Shown here piece by piece: positions 13,501-24,438 of a DNA stretch of 64,000 bases. The stretch lies in the NCBI GenBank assembly GCA_037892935.1, contig JAYXKI010000017.1, positions 496,001 to 560,000 of the forward strand, in the 5' to 3' direction. Made by a program: the position numbers and the translations under genes. The notes under the pieces were generated by a model. It had not been told where the DNA came from and searched no databases. It worked only from the letters and a program-made list of their open reading frames with translations. This DNA comes from Phlebopus portentosus. Lineage: Eukaryota > Basidiomycota > Agaricomycetes > Boletales > Boletinellaceae. Positions within the stretch are counted from its first letter, which is position 1. Each line of letters begins with the position of its first letter.

Positions 13501-13695
13501 TTTGAATAAGAAGATGCTATCGCTCACCATCTTCCGGCGCCTGATTGAGGTCGGAGATGAATCAGCGCCGCTTCGAATAATAGAGTAAGTTCGGGAGACA
13601 ACGTACCGACAATGCAAGCATGCTTTGCTCCTACTTTTCACTCTGCGCGTCGAAGAGCCCTGTTCAAACTGAGAAAATTCGGCGACTAGCTGCAT
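10582..13695 (-). CDS. Zn2Cys6 fungal-specific transcription factor
   Basis: Nuclear DNA-binding regulator. Exon 1 (ATG 13695) ends in KACLHC plus two bases of Arg. A 13-nt microexon at 13528-13540 gives RRRKM, and the next exon supplies CDGVKPSCFQC and ANECEYDD. Together these form a complete Zn2Cys6 binuclear cluster with six Cys in the usual spacing. A coiled-coil-like linker follows (TSTQMLYERLAMLEKRYRDL), then a Ser-rich disordered stretch. The middle-homology (fungal_trans) region is at about 12470-11588, with the family signatures YFAEGRTLEGSYHASTASRL, AGLHRSPD and HHVFWNVFVLDR. The C-terminal exons continue through 11309-10848 and 10854-10582. The target genes are unknown. Introns are about 50-65 nt. 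Confidence 0.85.
13528..13540 (-). other. 13-nt microexon of the Zn2Cys6 gene
   Basis: On the minus strand the sequence reads tcaatcag|GCGCCGGAAGATG|gtgag. The exon completes one Arg codon and encodes Arg-Arg-Lys-Met between the second and third Cys of the zinc cluster. Both flanking splice sites are canonical. Confidence 0.8.
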
Positions 13696-16600
13696 GGCTC
13701 GCTAGACATTCCAGTGGTTCGTTAGACAGAAATATGATTGTGCAGATGACAAAATAACGTACGGCGCAATATATTCAATGCCTTCCAGATAAAGTGCTGA
13801 AAGTATCGAAACGTTGGTCAATGGTGAAGGAAGGATAAGGGTGGGGTGGAGGGATGCGTCAGACGAGAGCCAGAATGGAGACATGGCAGCGCCGAAGGGA
13901 CGAGGTTTATAAACCTGGTCAGCAGCACTGGTTGGTCGTTGACTTGAGATTAGATTAGCTTCCAAGAGGCGATCTCGGGTTTCAGTCCCCTGCTTCCCAG
14001 ATTATGTAAGCGGGCGTCTTCTTGTGTCCCCTGGACAGACATCACGCTTATACTGTATGCCTGATCGCAGATAAAATTACGCGAGGCTCCAGGGACACAA
14101 AAAAACTAGTTTGCCACGCTCGGACTTTCAACTCGAGATTCTGCCTGCCTACTGCCTGCCTTCATAGATAGATGAGAAGAGAATTATTGTGTTTCTTACA
14201 GCCTGAGCCTGAGTTACCAAACCAATGACTCGCGAAGTCCCCATAGTCCAGATAAGTATGGAGAATCAACGCCCAGAAACACGGATAGAACGTATACGAC
14301 ACAGCATAATCTCGACCTCTTCAACAGTGTTTTCTGTCAGTCAAAAGGGAACTGTGAAAGAGTGATGCCGACATTTTCTGGTGGTGGCAGTCCAGCGAAC
14401 CACGTGTGCCACGTGTTTGATCGACAAAAAAGCCAAACTTGGTAGTGCCGAGGCAGGCCGATGTGAGGTCCTGAACAGCTTGAGCCGACTTCAGATCTTG
14501 ATCACCGACGACCCGTCCTCCTTGCCGACAAGTAATGCAAGAAAGAACGAAAGAAAGACGAAGATACTCTACAGAAAGCTACGGTCATGACCTTTCGACA
14601 ATTTAATTTCGTATCTTTCTAACATTCCGTGCTCATCGCGATCAATTCATCTACCTCCGCGAGAATTTCTGTTAGCCGTAATTTGACTAGGCTGCTCTGA
14701 GATTCCTTTCCCGGCGCAAGAACGTAATTTCTCATCACAAACTCGTTCCGATCTGATTTGTAACGACCGGACAATGATTTGCTATCTACCTCCTGATGCC
14801 TCGTCGACGTCGGGTCGTCCGGGGTGAGGCTCAGGATGACGACGTGCAGCGATGCGTTTGGCGTTCATCCAAAACACAGCATTTGAGCCTACGTGCGTAC
14901 TTCCATGTGGCTGCTCAAAATGCCAAGTTAGCATTGACTAAGTCGCCTTTTACCGATACAGCAGATTCACTTTAGATCAGATCAGATCAAGGACGGGGTG
15001 GCCTAAAATCGCTAATACGCAGAGAAGAACAACAAGATCCAAAAGTGGAAATAACCCGACAATTTCAGAAATGATGGTGTTTTTGTCGATTTCTGCTGAT
15101 GAACAAGCGCATAGCAATGGGTGATTGAGGCTGGTGGTGGTCGGGTTCCTAGCGGCGGCGCGAAAACCTGTGCCATCAGTTGGTCGATCGTCTGCGATCA
15201 GATGGATCTTTGTCTCGTGGCGCCCCACTGCGGCACGCATCATTTCTGCGCGCCGACAGACTGGAGCCCTGCAGGTAAGTTCGTGAAAGTCGGTGCACTG
15301 TCGGTGTGTTTCGTCTCTTGTACACCCTAGAATGCAAAGTGTGGGTATAGGTACTCTTCGTGGAGTCATAAGACCATTTCTTGGTGTATCCCAGTCAACA
15401 GGGACAGAGAAACTGGATACTTTCAAGCAGGACATTCACTACTCCCGTTCCGTATTCTATCCGAGACCAGACTGAAACACGCCTCATGCTGCGTGCAGCC
15501 CTCTTAGAGCCCCTCTAACTGCGTCGGCACATGGAAAATAACGATGGTATTCATTCTTTTGAATTACTCTGAAAACTACCTGACTCGAGCTGACTGATTT
15601 TTTCCCCAGCGGTATTTTCTCTTGTCACCAGGATCTGCAATCGACCTTTACGATAGCACGGTCCAGTATCCGCTGTTCCGGTCCATCCGTCAGTCACTTT
15701 AGTCTCTCCGCATCGGCATCCTTCCCGCTGAAACACTGATTAGTCAGCTGATTACCTTCCCCACAAATCGGCATCATTCATTCACTCAAAAATCCAGACA
15801 TTTCTCTCGCTGCCCGCGTTCGCCGCGGTTACTATTTTGGTCACAACCGGTCAGGTACTCTATTATACCAACAACCTTTCTGGTCTGGTGTGCAGCATGT
15901 GTAAGCCAACTTCGGGCGTCGGGGCAATGCAAGAGTCGGTGTCGCACGGAACGTTTTCCTATGCCTTCATTCGTTGCGCCCGCGCACCCCTGAGTGGCTT
16001 AGCATTTCTCACCGACGGGAAAGCTGGGGTCTATTCATTAAGAGTGGGAGCTGTGTGTGTGTCTCGGATAGTCTGGGCGCAGACGCTTTTCTCATCAGCA
16101 CCTTGGCGCTGACCGCCTCGTATGCCAAGGACTTTGACTCATTGCGGTTACAAGTTACGATCATAATTGCTGGTGCGGATTAGTAAGTACAGGCAAGTAA
16201 AAATTTCAAGAAGTGTATAAGGTAACTTATTCATTCTTGGCTCTTTGCAGAGATGTCAGCTTGCTCACTCCGTAGTCTGGCTGACATTGCGTAATATGGC
16301 CATTACGACCCCTTGTTACGGCGGATTCCACCTCAACCCGATCCCTTGCGGGTTTCTAGTCTGCGGCGAGGGCTAGTTCAGATTCACGGTGATCCTGGGA
16401 ATATTCAGGATATCATTTCAGGGAGTCAATCTTTGAGCCTGATCTGCGGCCAGCGTGTGGCCATCCCACCGTTATGATCCTAAAGCGTCAATCTGAAAGG
16501 ACTGCGAACTTTACAATCTCAGTCGCACAATCGCCGAGTCATATCTTAGTTTGCGGTCCCGCCGGCACAGCCGAAATGCAAGCTGCGTCACCAAAATCTA

Positions 16601-16917
16601 TCTTGCTGAAAGCCTATCCAAGAAGGAAAGTGGAAGCAAACTTCTCTTGATGCTTTGCACCTTGTCTTCTCAGACTAAGATGCGGAGTGCTACTCTCGCG
16701 TTTCGTCTCCCTAGGTGTGATGGGTAGCTTCGAACTTTGGATTTAAGATAGCAAAGAGCTTTGTGCTCAAAATAACTCGGTCTTGGTTTGAGCCGAAGAT
16801 GCCTTGGACTACCTTTCTAAGGCAGGCCAGGGTGTTCTGTTTTATCTTGACGCGTAAATAAATTTAAGACGCAGGTGCGCACTTTTGGAAGACTCTGGAA
16901 ATAGGCTGACGCCTTTG
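13696..16917. other. Gene-poor 3.2-kb interval
   Basis: No coding match was recognised. Open frames at 14977-15435 (minus) and 15837-16183 (plus) show no family motif and no exon continuation. The first few hundred bases should contain the promoter of the zinc-cluster gene. Confidence 0.5.
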
Positions 16918-17409
16918 CTATCTGCTTTCGGCGTATAGACGATGGAGTGGTCTACGTAATATATCGAACGCGTCCTCCAGGAAGTTCTTCATTCTGCTGT
17001 ACATCGAGACTTCTCTTTCCAAGGCATCCACTCTGCTCTGCTCTGCTTTTCTCCCGTTGGCTCTTTTGGACGACGAGTCCTTCAGCATGCTCAACAAAGA
17101 CAAATCTCTGTAAGACTTGTAGTTCCGACTCGGTTTAAGGCATGTCTTCACGATGCATCTCATAACTGTTGCCCTCTTGGGTTGCTCGATACAGTCCGTG
17201 TTCGTGGAATGAGTACTCTCAAGGGTACCTTTTGTCATTGCCTCAACTCCGCTTGAGCATTGTGCCGAAAGCCTATCATTTATCAACATATTCCTGGCTT
17301 TGCTCCTTCTCATTCGCGCTGTATGGTGGTATGTGTCCCACCGGAATACCTCCGAAGGACCTGTCTTTTTAGACTCCGACAAAGCTGTGATCGTAGAGGA
17401 AGACGGCAT
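16918..17409 (-). CDS. Hypothetical basic protein
   Basis: A single open minus-strand frame with its first ATG at 17409 (MPSSSTITALSES) and stop at 16918, about 163 residues. It is rich in Lys, Arg and Ser. Its end, VDALEREVSMYSRMKNFLED, looks helical or coiled-coil. No family is recognised and there is no neighbour that suggests a role. The long open frame is the only support. Confidence 0.35.
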   Translation of the reverse strand: MPSSSTITALSESKKTGPSEVFRWDTYHHTARMRRSKARNMLINDRLSAQCSSGVEAMTKGTLESTHSTNTDCIEQPKRATVMRCIVKTCLKPSRNYKSYRDLSLLSMLKDSSSKRANGRKAEQSRVDALEREVSMYSRMKNFLEDAFDILRRPLHRLYAESR

Positions 17410-17667
17410 ATCACTTTCTTCATCCACTTATCCGTTCATATTTCCGCTGTTTATATCACAATCATTATTCGATTACGTCAAATCGAATAATAATTAAACA
17501 GTGTTGATGGCGTCAATGCAATCCATGACAACTACTAGCGGTTCAAATACGACGAAGTCTTCTAATATATATGTATGTTGGATCATATTTCGAGATATCT
17601 TGAGAGTTGAGGTTCGTGGTGGATGAACTAACTGCTTTCATTCACCATAAATTTGATTCCTGGCTGT

Positions 17668-17976
17668 CTAGTAGAACATACTGCAAGCGCCTTGTCGAAT
17701 GAGTGGTGCAGTGAACAATGGCATCATTGTATCTCGAATCAAAGTCGGGGTCAAATGAAACCCATTTAACCTTGTGCAACCCCCACTGGAACGAACCAAA
17801 CGAATAATGAACATGTATTGACCGAATGCATCATCTCCATCTTTTAAGAGAGAGAAGAAGCTTGGCGACTCAAAGTAATGGGGCGTAGCCGGGCTGCTTA
17901 GTTTTCTTCGCAGCAAAGTAAGTGGTTCATACCTGCTTGTCGGATGCAGGAGAGCTTCTTGAACAGCACATCTCAT
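17668..17976 (-). CDS. Hypothetical protein, weak
   Basis: A minus-strand frame of 102 codons from an ATG at 17976 to 17668. It includes a mixed stretch, PHYFESPSFFSLLKDGDDAFG. No motif is recognised and it could be spurious. Confidence 0.2.
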   Translation of the reverse strand: MRCAVQEALLHPTSRYEPLTLLRRKLSSPATPHYFESPSFFSLLKDGDDAFGQYMFIIRLVRSSGGCTRLNGFHLTPTLIRDTMMPLFTAPLIRQGACSMFY

Positions 17977-18740
17977 TCCAATTGTCCCAGATTTACTATA
18001 AGTGTCGATCCAAGACTTCGGACCACGCCTCTTAGGGAGAGAGGGAATACCAACAAATGAGGGGAAAAAGAAGACAAATAAACAAGTAAAACCTCGGCGT
18101 TTAGCAAACCTAAAAGAATATAATTTGGTCAGTCAAAGAACGAGCGGTGCGAGCAACTAGGAGATGGGGATGAAAGAGAAGAGAGGTATCAGAGAGAAGA
18201 TTCACCGAATCACGCACGAGCGAACCCGAACGCACAACCTCCCGCCCGCCCAGAGGGAGGAAGGAAGGAGGGTAGACGGGACCTCGCGTCAATTTTTTGC
18301 ATTGGGTGATACGTTGCCTTTTCATCATTTATCATTAAAGGAGAGAAAGAAGATAGAGTTGCTGAAGTGCGAAAGTGCAAAGTACGAAAGAGGAAGGAGG
18401 GGTGAAGAGAGGACGTACTGAGGTTGTGAGGCAGCTCGGATAATGGGTTCTAGCAGTCTCGGCACGATGAGATATCCGTACCAAACCAACGCCCGCTCAA
18501 AATCACCGAGACTCCCGACATTTAGTCGAAGGACGGACGCACTCCGAGACATCAAGCCGAACGACGACGACAATAAGAAAGCAACAACGGTGACTCTTTT
18601 CGTGCTACGGACTGCCGAGACTCGTGAGACATCCTCCGTCTCTGTTTCGTCCAATATATGTAAGGCGTCGTTTCGTCGGTCAGAAAGGTATCGTTGGATT
18701 TCATGGGGTCTATGGGTACATCCACCGTGCATGTTACGAA
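17977..18740. other. Interval downstream of TFB5
   Basis: Contains the likely 3' UTR of the TFB5-like gene. The open frames here on both strands have biased Ser/Arg composition and no recognisable domain. Confidence 0.4.
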
Positions 18741-19092
18741 TCAATCCAAGCTATACGTGTTCTTCTCCAACTGTACAAACCACTCTTTTTCAGCACTCGC
18801 TAGAGCCACAATGAAAAAAAGACTCACCTCGGTCTCCAGCTGCCTTCTAACTCTAAACTCCTCATCGGCCTTGATGACTAGATGGAAGTCGTCGAGATCC
18901 TCAATGATGAAGCTCTGTTTTTCGTTGAGTGTGAGGAGGATCTGCTTGACCGCTGCGTCACTGCATTCCGGTCAGTAAATTCGGGAGATGGATGAAAGGA
19001 TGACGTGCCATGTGAGAAGAATGCCTGCAAGAACGAATGGTATGAGTGGTAATATAAAATAAAAGAGATATCTGACCTCGAATGGCACGCAT
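18741..19092 (-). CDS. TFB5: TFIIH subunit Tfb5/GTF2H5 (p8)
   Basis: The small TFIIH subunit that stabilises the complex in nucleotide excision repair and transcription initiation, acting in the nucleus through the p52/Tfb2 subunit. It is missed by ORF finders because it is split into four exons. Exon 1 is 19092-19077 (16 nt, MRAIR), exon 2 is 19024-19009 (16 nt, GILLT), exon 3 is 18960-18828, and exon 4 is 18770-18741. The joined product is 64 residues, the normal size. It carries the family signatures: N-terminal MRAIRGILLTCD, central FIIEDLDDFHLVI and C-terminal LEKNTYSLD. Introns are 52, 48 and 57 nt. The second intron starts with GC instead of GT (TG|GCACGT) and is required to create the conserved Cys and keep the frame. 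The gene is head to head with RKI1. Confidence 0.9.
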
Positions 19093-19705
19093 GTTGCTGC
19101 GGTCGTGAGCTCACAACGCAACTCTCGCGGCCCGGAACGGATTGAGTCTGTTGCACGTGCGTCAAGACATGCTCAGCATTCTCGCCTCGCCACTCAAAGC
19201 AGTGGAACATCATATTTGCATGCTCTTTAGCTCTCATCATCATTTACTCATTGCACCTTGTACTGTACGTAGACTATCAGGACTTAGAAGTATATTCGGT
19301 ATGCCGTCACCTGCGACGAGGAAGCTGGATCAAGGGTCAGTCCTCCTTTCTCTGTCTCTGCTGGATCGGATGCTGCGAGACGAGATATTTTATTTTACTG
19401 ACTTCTCTTTTTTTTTGTGTTTCCTCGGTGTACTCTTCTCTGCCGAACGGACCAACGAACGGACGAATGAATGAACTGGACGAAATGAAATGCACCGGCC
19501 GCATCTCTCACCCTCTTGCTTATATTGACCGTCGGATCTACCTAATCCCCTCACCCTCTCCACTTCTCCAACACCCTCTCTTCTCCTCGTTTATCTAATT
19601 CTATTTCGTCTCCTCTTTACTTTTCTATTCTTCTCATTCACCCTCACCGCGACACACACACTAATTGACTCATACTAATACTCTACAAACAAACGAACGA
19701 ACGAA
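19093..19705. promoter_or_regulatory. Shared bidirectional promoter region TFB5/RKI1
   Basis: A 613-bp interval between two divergent start codons. Its RKI1 side (about 19520-19640) is strongly pyrimidine-rich (CCCTCACCCTCTCCACTTCTCC-like runs), as is common just upstream of fungal transcription starts. No TATA box is evident, as is usual for housekeeping genes. Control of both genes from one region is inferred from spacing only. Confidence 0.5.
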
Positions 19706-21397
19706 ATGGCCGCATCACCGCTAATCATCAGGCGCCGTCCCTCCATTGGCGCAGGCGCACTTTCACCTTCACCCCTCTCACTCACGGGGTTCCCGACCTC
19801 CTCCTCGAGTGCGACGCAGCAAGCTGGAATTACGACGGCGGCTGGGGGTGTGCCTGTAGCGGTCGTTGAACCTCCCGGTGCGTTCTGTTAGCACGCATGC
19901 CTTCTTGAGTCAAGCTGATCTGTGCGTGTATGCGTGTTGGATGTATCGGATGTGATCAGCCCCAGTGAAACAAGAACTTTCCGTCATCGAGAAGTCGAAA
20001 CGATTGGCGGCGTGGACTGCCGTGGACCACCATATTCACGAAGAGCACAAGGTCTGTTTTCTTGGCTTGGTTTGCTTCCGAAGGTTGACAATCCTCGGAT
20101 CGATCTCGGACTTCCGTCGCACGCACATCTTCTGTTCACCTCGTCCTGAACGTTTCGTGCAATTCACGATCTGATCGACACGATACCATGTTGGCTATTC
20201 CTCACGAATCCGCTATTTCGTGCGACGGAATTGAACATGTGTATAGGTCATCGGCATAGGTTCTGGCTCGACAGTCCCCTACGTCGTCGAGCGCATCGTC
20301 CAGCAGGGCGAGAAGCTCAACCACGAACGTGTCTTCTTGCCTACCGGTGCGTATACTCTTCACCGCGTGTATTTGCCTATTCTTCATTCGACGTGTACGA
20401 GCTGTCTGTATATCCAACGCTAATGCAATCTTGTAGGCTTCCAGTCAAAAGAACTCATCGTGAAAGCGAACCTCCGACTGGGCGACGTGGACCAGTATCC
20501 GAGTATTGACGTCACGATTGACGGTGCGGATGAGTGAGTATCGTCTCTCCTTCATTCCATTCTTGGCTTTCCTCACTCGACTACATAAACTACAAATCAG
20601 AGTGGACCACGATCTGAACTGCATCAAGGGTGGCGGGGCGTGTCATCTGCGCGAGAAGGTGCTTGCAGAGGCTGCAGAGACCTGGATTGTAGTGGCAGAT
20701 TACAGGAAGAACTCGGACGTCTTGGGCACGACTGTACGCATTTCCTTCCTCTCTTCCTTGCCCACCACCCACCCATCCACCTATCCATCCAACTTTTTTA
20801 TATTCCCCAACCAAGAAAACTGTACTTACTACCTCCGACAGTATAAACAGGGTGTCCCCATCGAAGTCGCGCCCTTCGCGTACGCCAAGCTCCTGCAGAA
20901 CGTGCACCTCCTGGGGAGCGAGAACGCCTGCTTGCGGATGGCGAAGGGCGGAAAGCCGGACCTGTCGTGACGGATAACGGCAACTTTGTGATCGATGCGC
21001 CGTTTGATGAGGAGATGATGCGGGATCCGCATGAGGTGCGTTCGCTGCTGCTGCCTTTTTTTTTTTTTTTTTTTGTGGTATTTGATATGGACTGATTGAA
21101 TTTTGGTTTTCGTGGTTTAGCTTCTGACGAAGGTCAAGATGCTCACCGGTGTGGTGGAAGTGGGGTTGTTCTGCCATATGGCGCAGGCTGCGTACTTCGG
21201 GAACGCGGTATGTTCTCTCTCTTCTCGTGTTTCTTCATCCCGTCACATTTGCCTCCATAATCTGATGAACTTTTTTTTGCTTCTGAAAATGACAGGACGG
21301 AAGCGTGACGATTAAATGGCACGACGGGCGCGTCGAGCAGGTCAAAGGAACAGAGTTGGACGAGAGTCCTGTCGATTCTAAAGCGAATGCGCAGTAG
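19706..21397 (+). CDS. RKI1: Ribose-5-phosphate isomerase (RpiA type), one frame break
   Basis: Interconverts ribose-5-phosphate and ribulose-5-phosphate in the cytosolic pentose phosphate pathway. Eight exons: 19706-19877, 19960-20051, 20247-20346, 20437-20533, 20601-20733, 20842-21035, 21121-21207 and 21296-21397. Family motifs appear in order: VIGIGSGSTVPYVVE (phosphate loop), SIDVTIDGADEVD (active-site Asp cluster), CIKGGGAC, YKQGVPIEVAPFAY, and AGPVVTDNGNFVIDAPF. Exon 6 is 194 nt although both flanking junctions are phase 0, and its frame changes between LRMAKGG and AGPVVTDN near 20945-20957. One base is therefore missing there. With every motif conserved, a sequence error is as likely as a real mutation. 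The start gives a Ser/Pro-rich N-terminus that is longer than usual. Confidence 0.9.
21057..21075 (+). repeat. Poly-T tract in RKI1 intron 6
   Basis: A run of about 19 T within the intron between exons 6 and 7. It probably lies close to the polypyrimidine tract and is prone to length errors. Confidence 0.7.
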
Positions 21398-21896
21398 ACG
21401 ACACTTTTGAGCGGTTTGATGAACTTTCTTTCTTGCGTGCTTAGCTTGTCACGCGGAAGAGGGAAAACTTTGCGCGTGACGTGTCGTCGTCTTAGAAGAG
21501 AGGAGTAGAACAGAATGGGTGGGTGGGGGAGCGGAAGGGGAGAGGAGGAAGGGACGTTCCACTTGAATAGACAGATAGCATTACTTATCATCCCAACTTA
21601 CGTATCTATTGTCTGCAGAATCACCGCTCTGTACTAGATCTGTATTAACTTATCCTGGACTTGTACAATAAACGATTAATTTCTACCATATATTTCCCTT
21701 CGTTTTGATGGATTGTTATCTATGTGTGTTTTGAGGGAAAGTGGTTCGTACCTTATCTTTTTTGCAACTTTCTATAATTTACTATCGTACATAAAGACTA
21801 TCTTCTTACAAGGATCGAAAAGACGTTCTTGAACCTGGTATGCATGCAAGGAGAAAGAGCATGGATGAACGGTTGGAGTCATTCCTTTCCTGTCCG
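21398..21896. other. Convergent 3' region between RKI1 and the APH-like gene
   Basis: The 3' UTR interval of two converging genes, about 500 bp. A purine-rich GGGTGGGTGGGGGAGCGGAAGG-like stretch occurs near 21515-21540. No gene was recognised. Confidence 0.5.
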
Positions 21897-22948
21897 TTAA
21901 TAGCAAGGAGCATTCTCAAGCTTCCGTACGATCTCTTTAATCCCTTCTACCTTCTTCTTCACAACGCCATTCTTCTTAGCACCTTTATCGTTCTCTGCGT
22001 CTCCGTCGCTATCCTCGAATAAGAACACCGCCAACGCCCTCAGTGCGGCGAACAAGTCATACCATAGCCTCTTCGTACGGTGCCTTGGCAAGACGATAGG
22101 TGTGGAGGCGTAGCCTTCTAGGAAGGCTTTGCTCGGCCATTCTAGCTTTCTTCCTTCGCCTTCGCCTTCTCCTTCTTGTTTACTATCACCCTTGATGGAA
22201 GAAGCAAAACAACCTTCGAGTAGTGGGTCGCCCCAGATGCAGGACTCGCAGCCTAGCAGGCCTGCGATCTCGGGTTCCTCTGCGTTGGCTGCTGGGTTGG
22301 TGATTTCTGATTTAGAGGTAGAGAGATAGAGGGAGGAGGGAGGGACGTACTATCGGAGACGAAGATCCGAGAGAGCCAGCCCAAGACGGACGGGCAAGGG
22401 TGGAATATGAGAGAAGGGACTTCGACGTCGTCGAATAGGAATGACCCGATCGCCCGACTGAGGAGTCGGTGGATGTCTTTCGTCGGTATCTCATCATCAT
22501 TATCAGCACCGGCAACGCCCTCACTTTCTGAGCTTGGGACTTTCGAGCTCGCTTTTTTCAGCAGCCCTTCAGCCTCCTCCAAGGCATTCTCAAGCAGAAT
22601 CGTAAACCCTTCCTGCCAACTGTAGCATTCCCCCCACTCTTTCTTGTTCTCCGCGTCTTCGCCTGGCGGACCGAACCAGTCGTTCTGGACGCGCTCGTGC
22701 AGGGTCTTTGTTAGACTACCGAGTTTGAGTTCGGTTTTTAGAAGGAAGAGGGCTTTGTCTGGGTCTCGATCTGAGTGAGGTTTGGTTTCGGACGAAGGCG
22801 GGGACTTGGGATAGAGATCTCTAAGAGAGACGCCGGAAGGGTGCGAGTATAGTGAGTATGGATGTGCGATTAAGGAAGTAGTGTCATCCCGCTTTAAGAG
22901 CGCTGGAAGCGGGATGGACGTATGTGACCTTATCGTTTGTGTAAAGCC
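21897..22948 (-). CDS. APH-like (aminoglycoside phosphotransferase fold) protein, 5' end unresolved
   Basis: Kinase-fold protein of the fungal APH superfamily, whose members phosphorylate small molecules; the substrate is unknown. The last exon is 22261-21897 and the exon before it runs from about 22948 to 22351. An 89-nt intron (22350-22262) joins SDS to LLGCESCIWGDPLLEG. The IWGDPLLE segment corresponds to the metal-binding part of the fold in related fungal proteins, and TPIVLPRHRTKRLWYDLFAAL is the usual following helix. Upstream, the open frame contains SLTKTLHERVQNDWFGPP and ECYSWQEGFTILLEN. A separate minus-strand frame from an ATG near 23087 (about 50 codons, KKAIITVASTAQSLDTIEAL) could be a first exon, but no clean splice joins it. 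Confidence 0.6.
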
Positions 22949-23621
22949 TCAATTGTATCGAGGGACTGTGCAGTGGATGCAACGGTAATTATGGCTTTCT
23001 TGTTATGATTAGATGAAGATGTGGATGTCTGGGAATAGATTGCGGTGTATGCCTTCACAGATGAGGTCCTAGATGCATGCATGCGTACGTACGGAAAAGT
23101 GAATAATCAACCCTTTATCATAATGTTATATACGACATACAAGTTCTCCCATTTGTCTAATCTGACCAGCTCGCCAAATTCATCGTCGTAAGCGCGTAAA
23201 ATATTGATAGTATCCTCATTGCTTAACTTCAGTCTCGACGCCATGGTCGTTTGAAGACAAGTTGCTGATCGGCGATGATCATCGATTGGCTATAAGTACG
23301 TGGATCACCGACACCGGATCAGTAGATCGCGGAACGGGAAGGGGAAAAGAACAGCCTCACCGACGGAAGCAAAAATTCCACATTTTCGGCAGTAGAATTT
23401 CTAGAAATTGTAGAAACCGACAATCATTTGTCCAAAGGACTGATCGTTCCTTCCTCGCATATCGGCGCGTATCACAACTGCTTAGTATTTTATTGATTCG
23501 CGAAGTCATTAATATTGTTTGATCTGATCAGTGATGGTGGACTTTGATCGCGTTGCTTTGACACGCCTCGAGTCCACTGCACGCCGTATGACTTCGCCTG
23601 TCCTACTCTTTCGTTTTCTTC
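22949..23621. other. Interval with possible 5' exon of the APH-like gene
   Basis: Includes the unassigned 50-codon minus frame near 23087-22937 and an ATGC-alternating stretch near 23072-23086. No other coding evidence was found. Confidence 0.35.
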
Positions 23622-24438
23622 CTACTCGCCATCCCTCGACGAAACTAAGGAGAGGCTGACGACATTAAAAGACGTAGAGTCGAGAATTGGTCGACCTTTG
23701 AATTTCATGACTTCTGGTGACAAGAATCTCATCCACGGTATAGGCTTTTGGATTTCGTAGACCTTTCCCTTGAATTGGCGATTCCCGCAAATGAACCAGA
23801 CCGGTATTCCGATCCGATACAGATGGTAGGCAGTATCACTCTGAGTAGTGAAAGCGCCACACACGTTCAAAATCTTGGAAGAGAAATCGATATCTGAGTC
23901 GATCCTGGGCACGACTTCCTTCAGAAACGTGTGCAGTCCGTGAAGCTCCAGCAACGCCCTCTGTGCATCGCGCCACGCAGACAGAGCCTCCCGCCAGGAC
24001 ATTCTGAGTGACTCCATACGCTGCAAGCTCAGCTTGTAAGTACGAATGCAAGTGAAAGAAATCGCTGAATGAGTCGCTGAAGATGCGATCGTAGTCGTCC
24101 GGACATGTCACGAAGTCCTTGCCTTGTACTGGATCGTAGAAGTGTATTTGCCAGTGTTTCGTAGAATTCCTCTCGACCGAACGTCCCATGTGATTGTCTC
24201 GTATTGAAGGTATGCAGGCGTGGTGCGAGAAATTTTGACAGTAAAACTGAGGCCACAAGGTATACTCGTGTCCGCCCCAAAAGCCATCATCGTGCTTGAC
24301 AATGCCATATTCGCCCAGCAGAGGATACTCGGGAATCCATTCCGCGTTCGGTGTGACGACGATGTAGTTGGAGTAGTTCATTTCTGCTGCAATTCGAGCA
24401 TCACAGGCACGAGCTTTTTCACCCTCTCCTTCAAACAT
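23622..24438 (-). CDS. Uncharacterised agaric protein, one frame break
   Basis: The ATG at 24438 opens a frame with MNYSNYIVVTPNAEWIPEYP, YTLWPQFYC and HWQIHFYDPVQGKD, up to LQAELAAYGVTQ near 24005. The protein then continues one base out of phase with MSWREALSAWRDAQRALLEL, YHLYRIGIPVWFICGNR and a stop at 23622. The two halves look like one protein of about 270 residues that I associate with unannotated families in agaricomycete genomes; I know no function for it. The change of phase within GVTQ-MSW is consistent with one extra base. The 5' part may be truncated. Confidence 0.45.

Noticed and set aside
14977..15435. 152-codon minus-strand frame
   Set aside because: No motif, and the opposite strand has an equally open frame. 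Not supported as a gene.
16080..16190. VTIIIAGAD before a GTAAGT, resembling the VTIDGADE exon end of RKI1
   Set aside because: Only one short motif matches. The sequence before it does not align with RKI1 and no other RKI1 exon is nearby.
18325..18814. Overlapping long frames on both strands downstream of TFB5
   Set aside because: Biased composition and mutual overlap. The only supported coding bases here are the last TFB5 exon.
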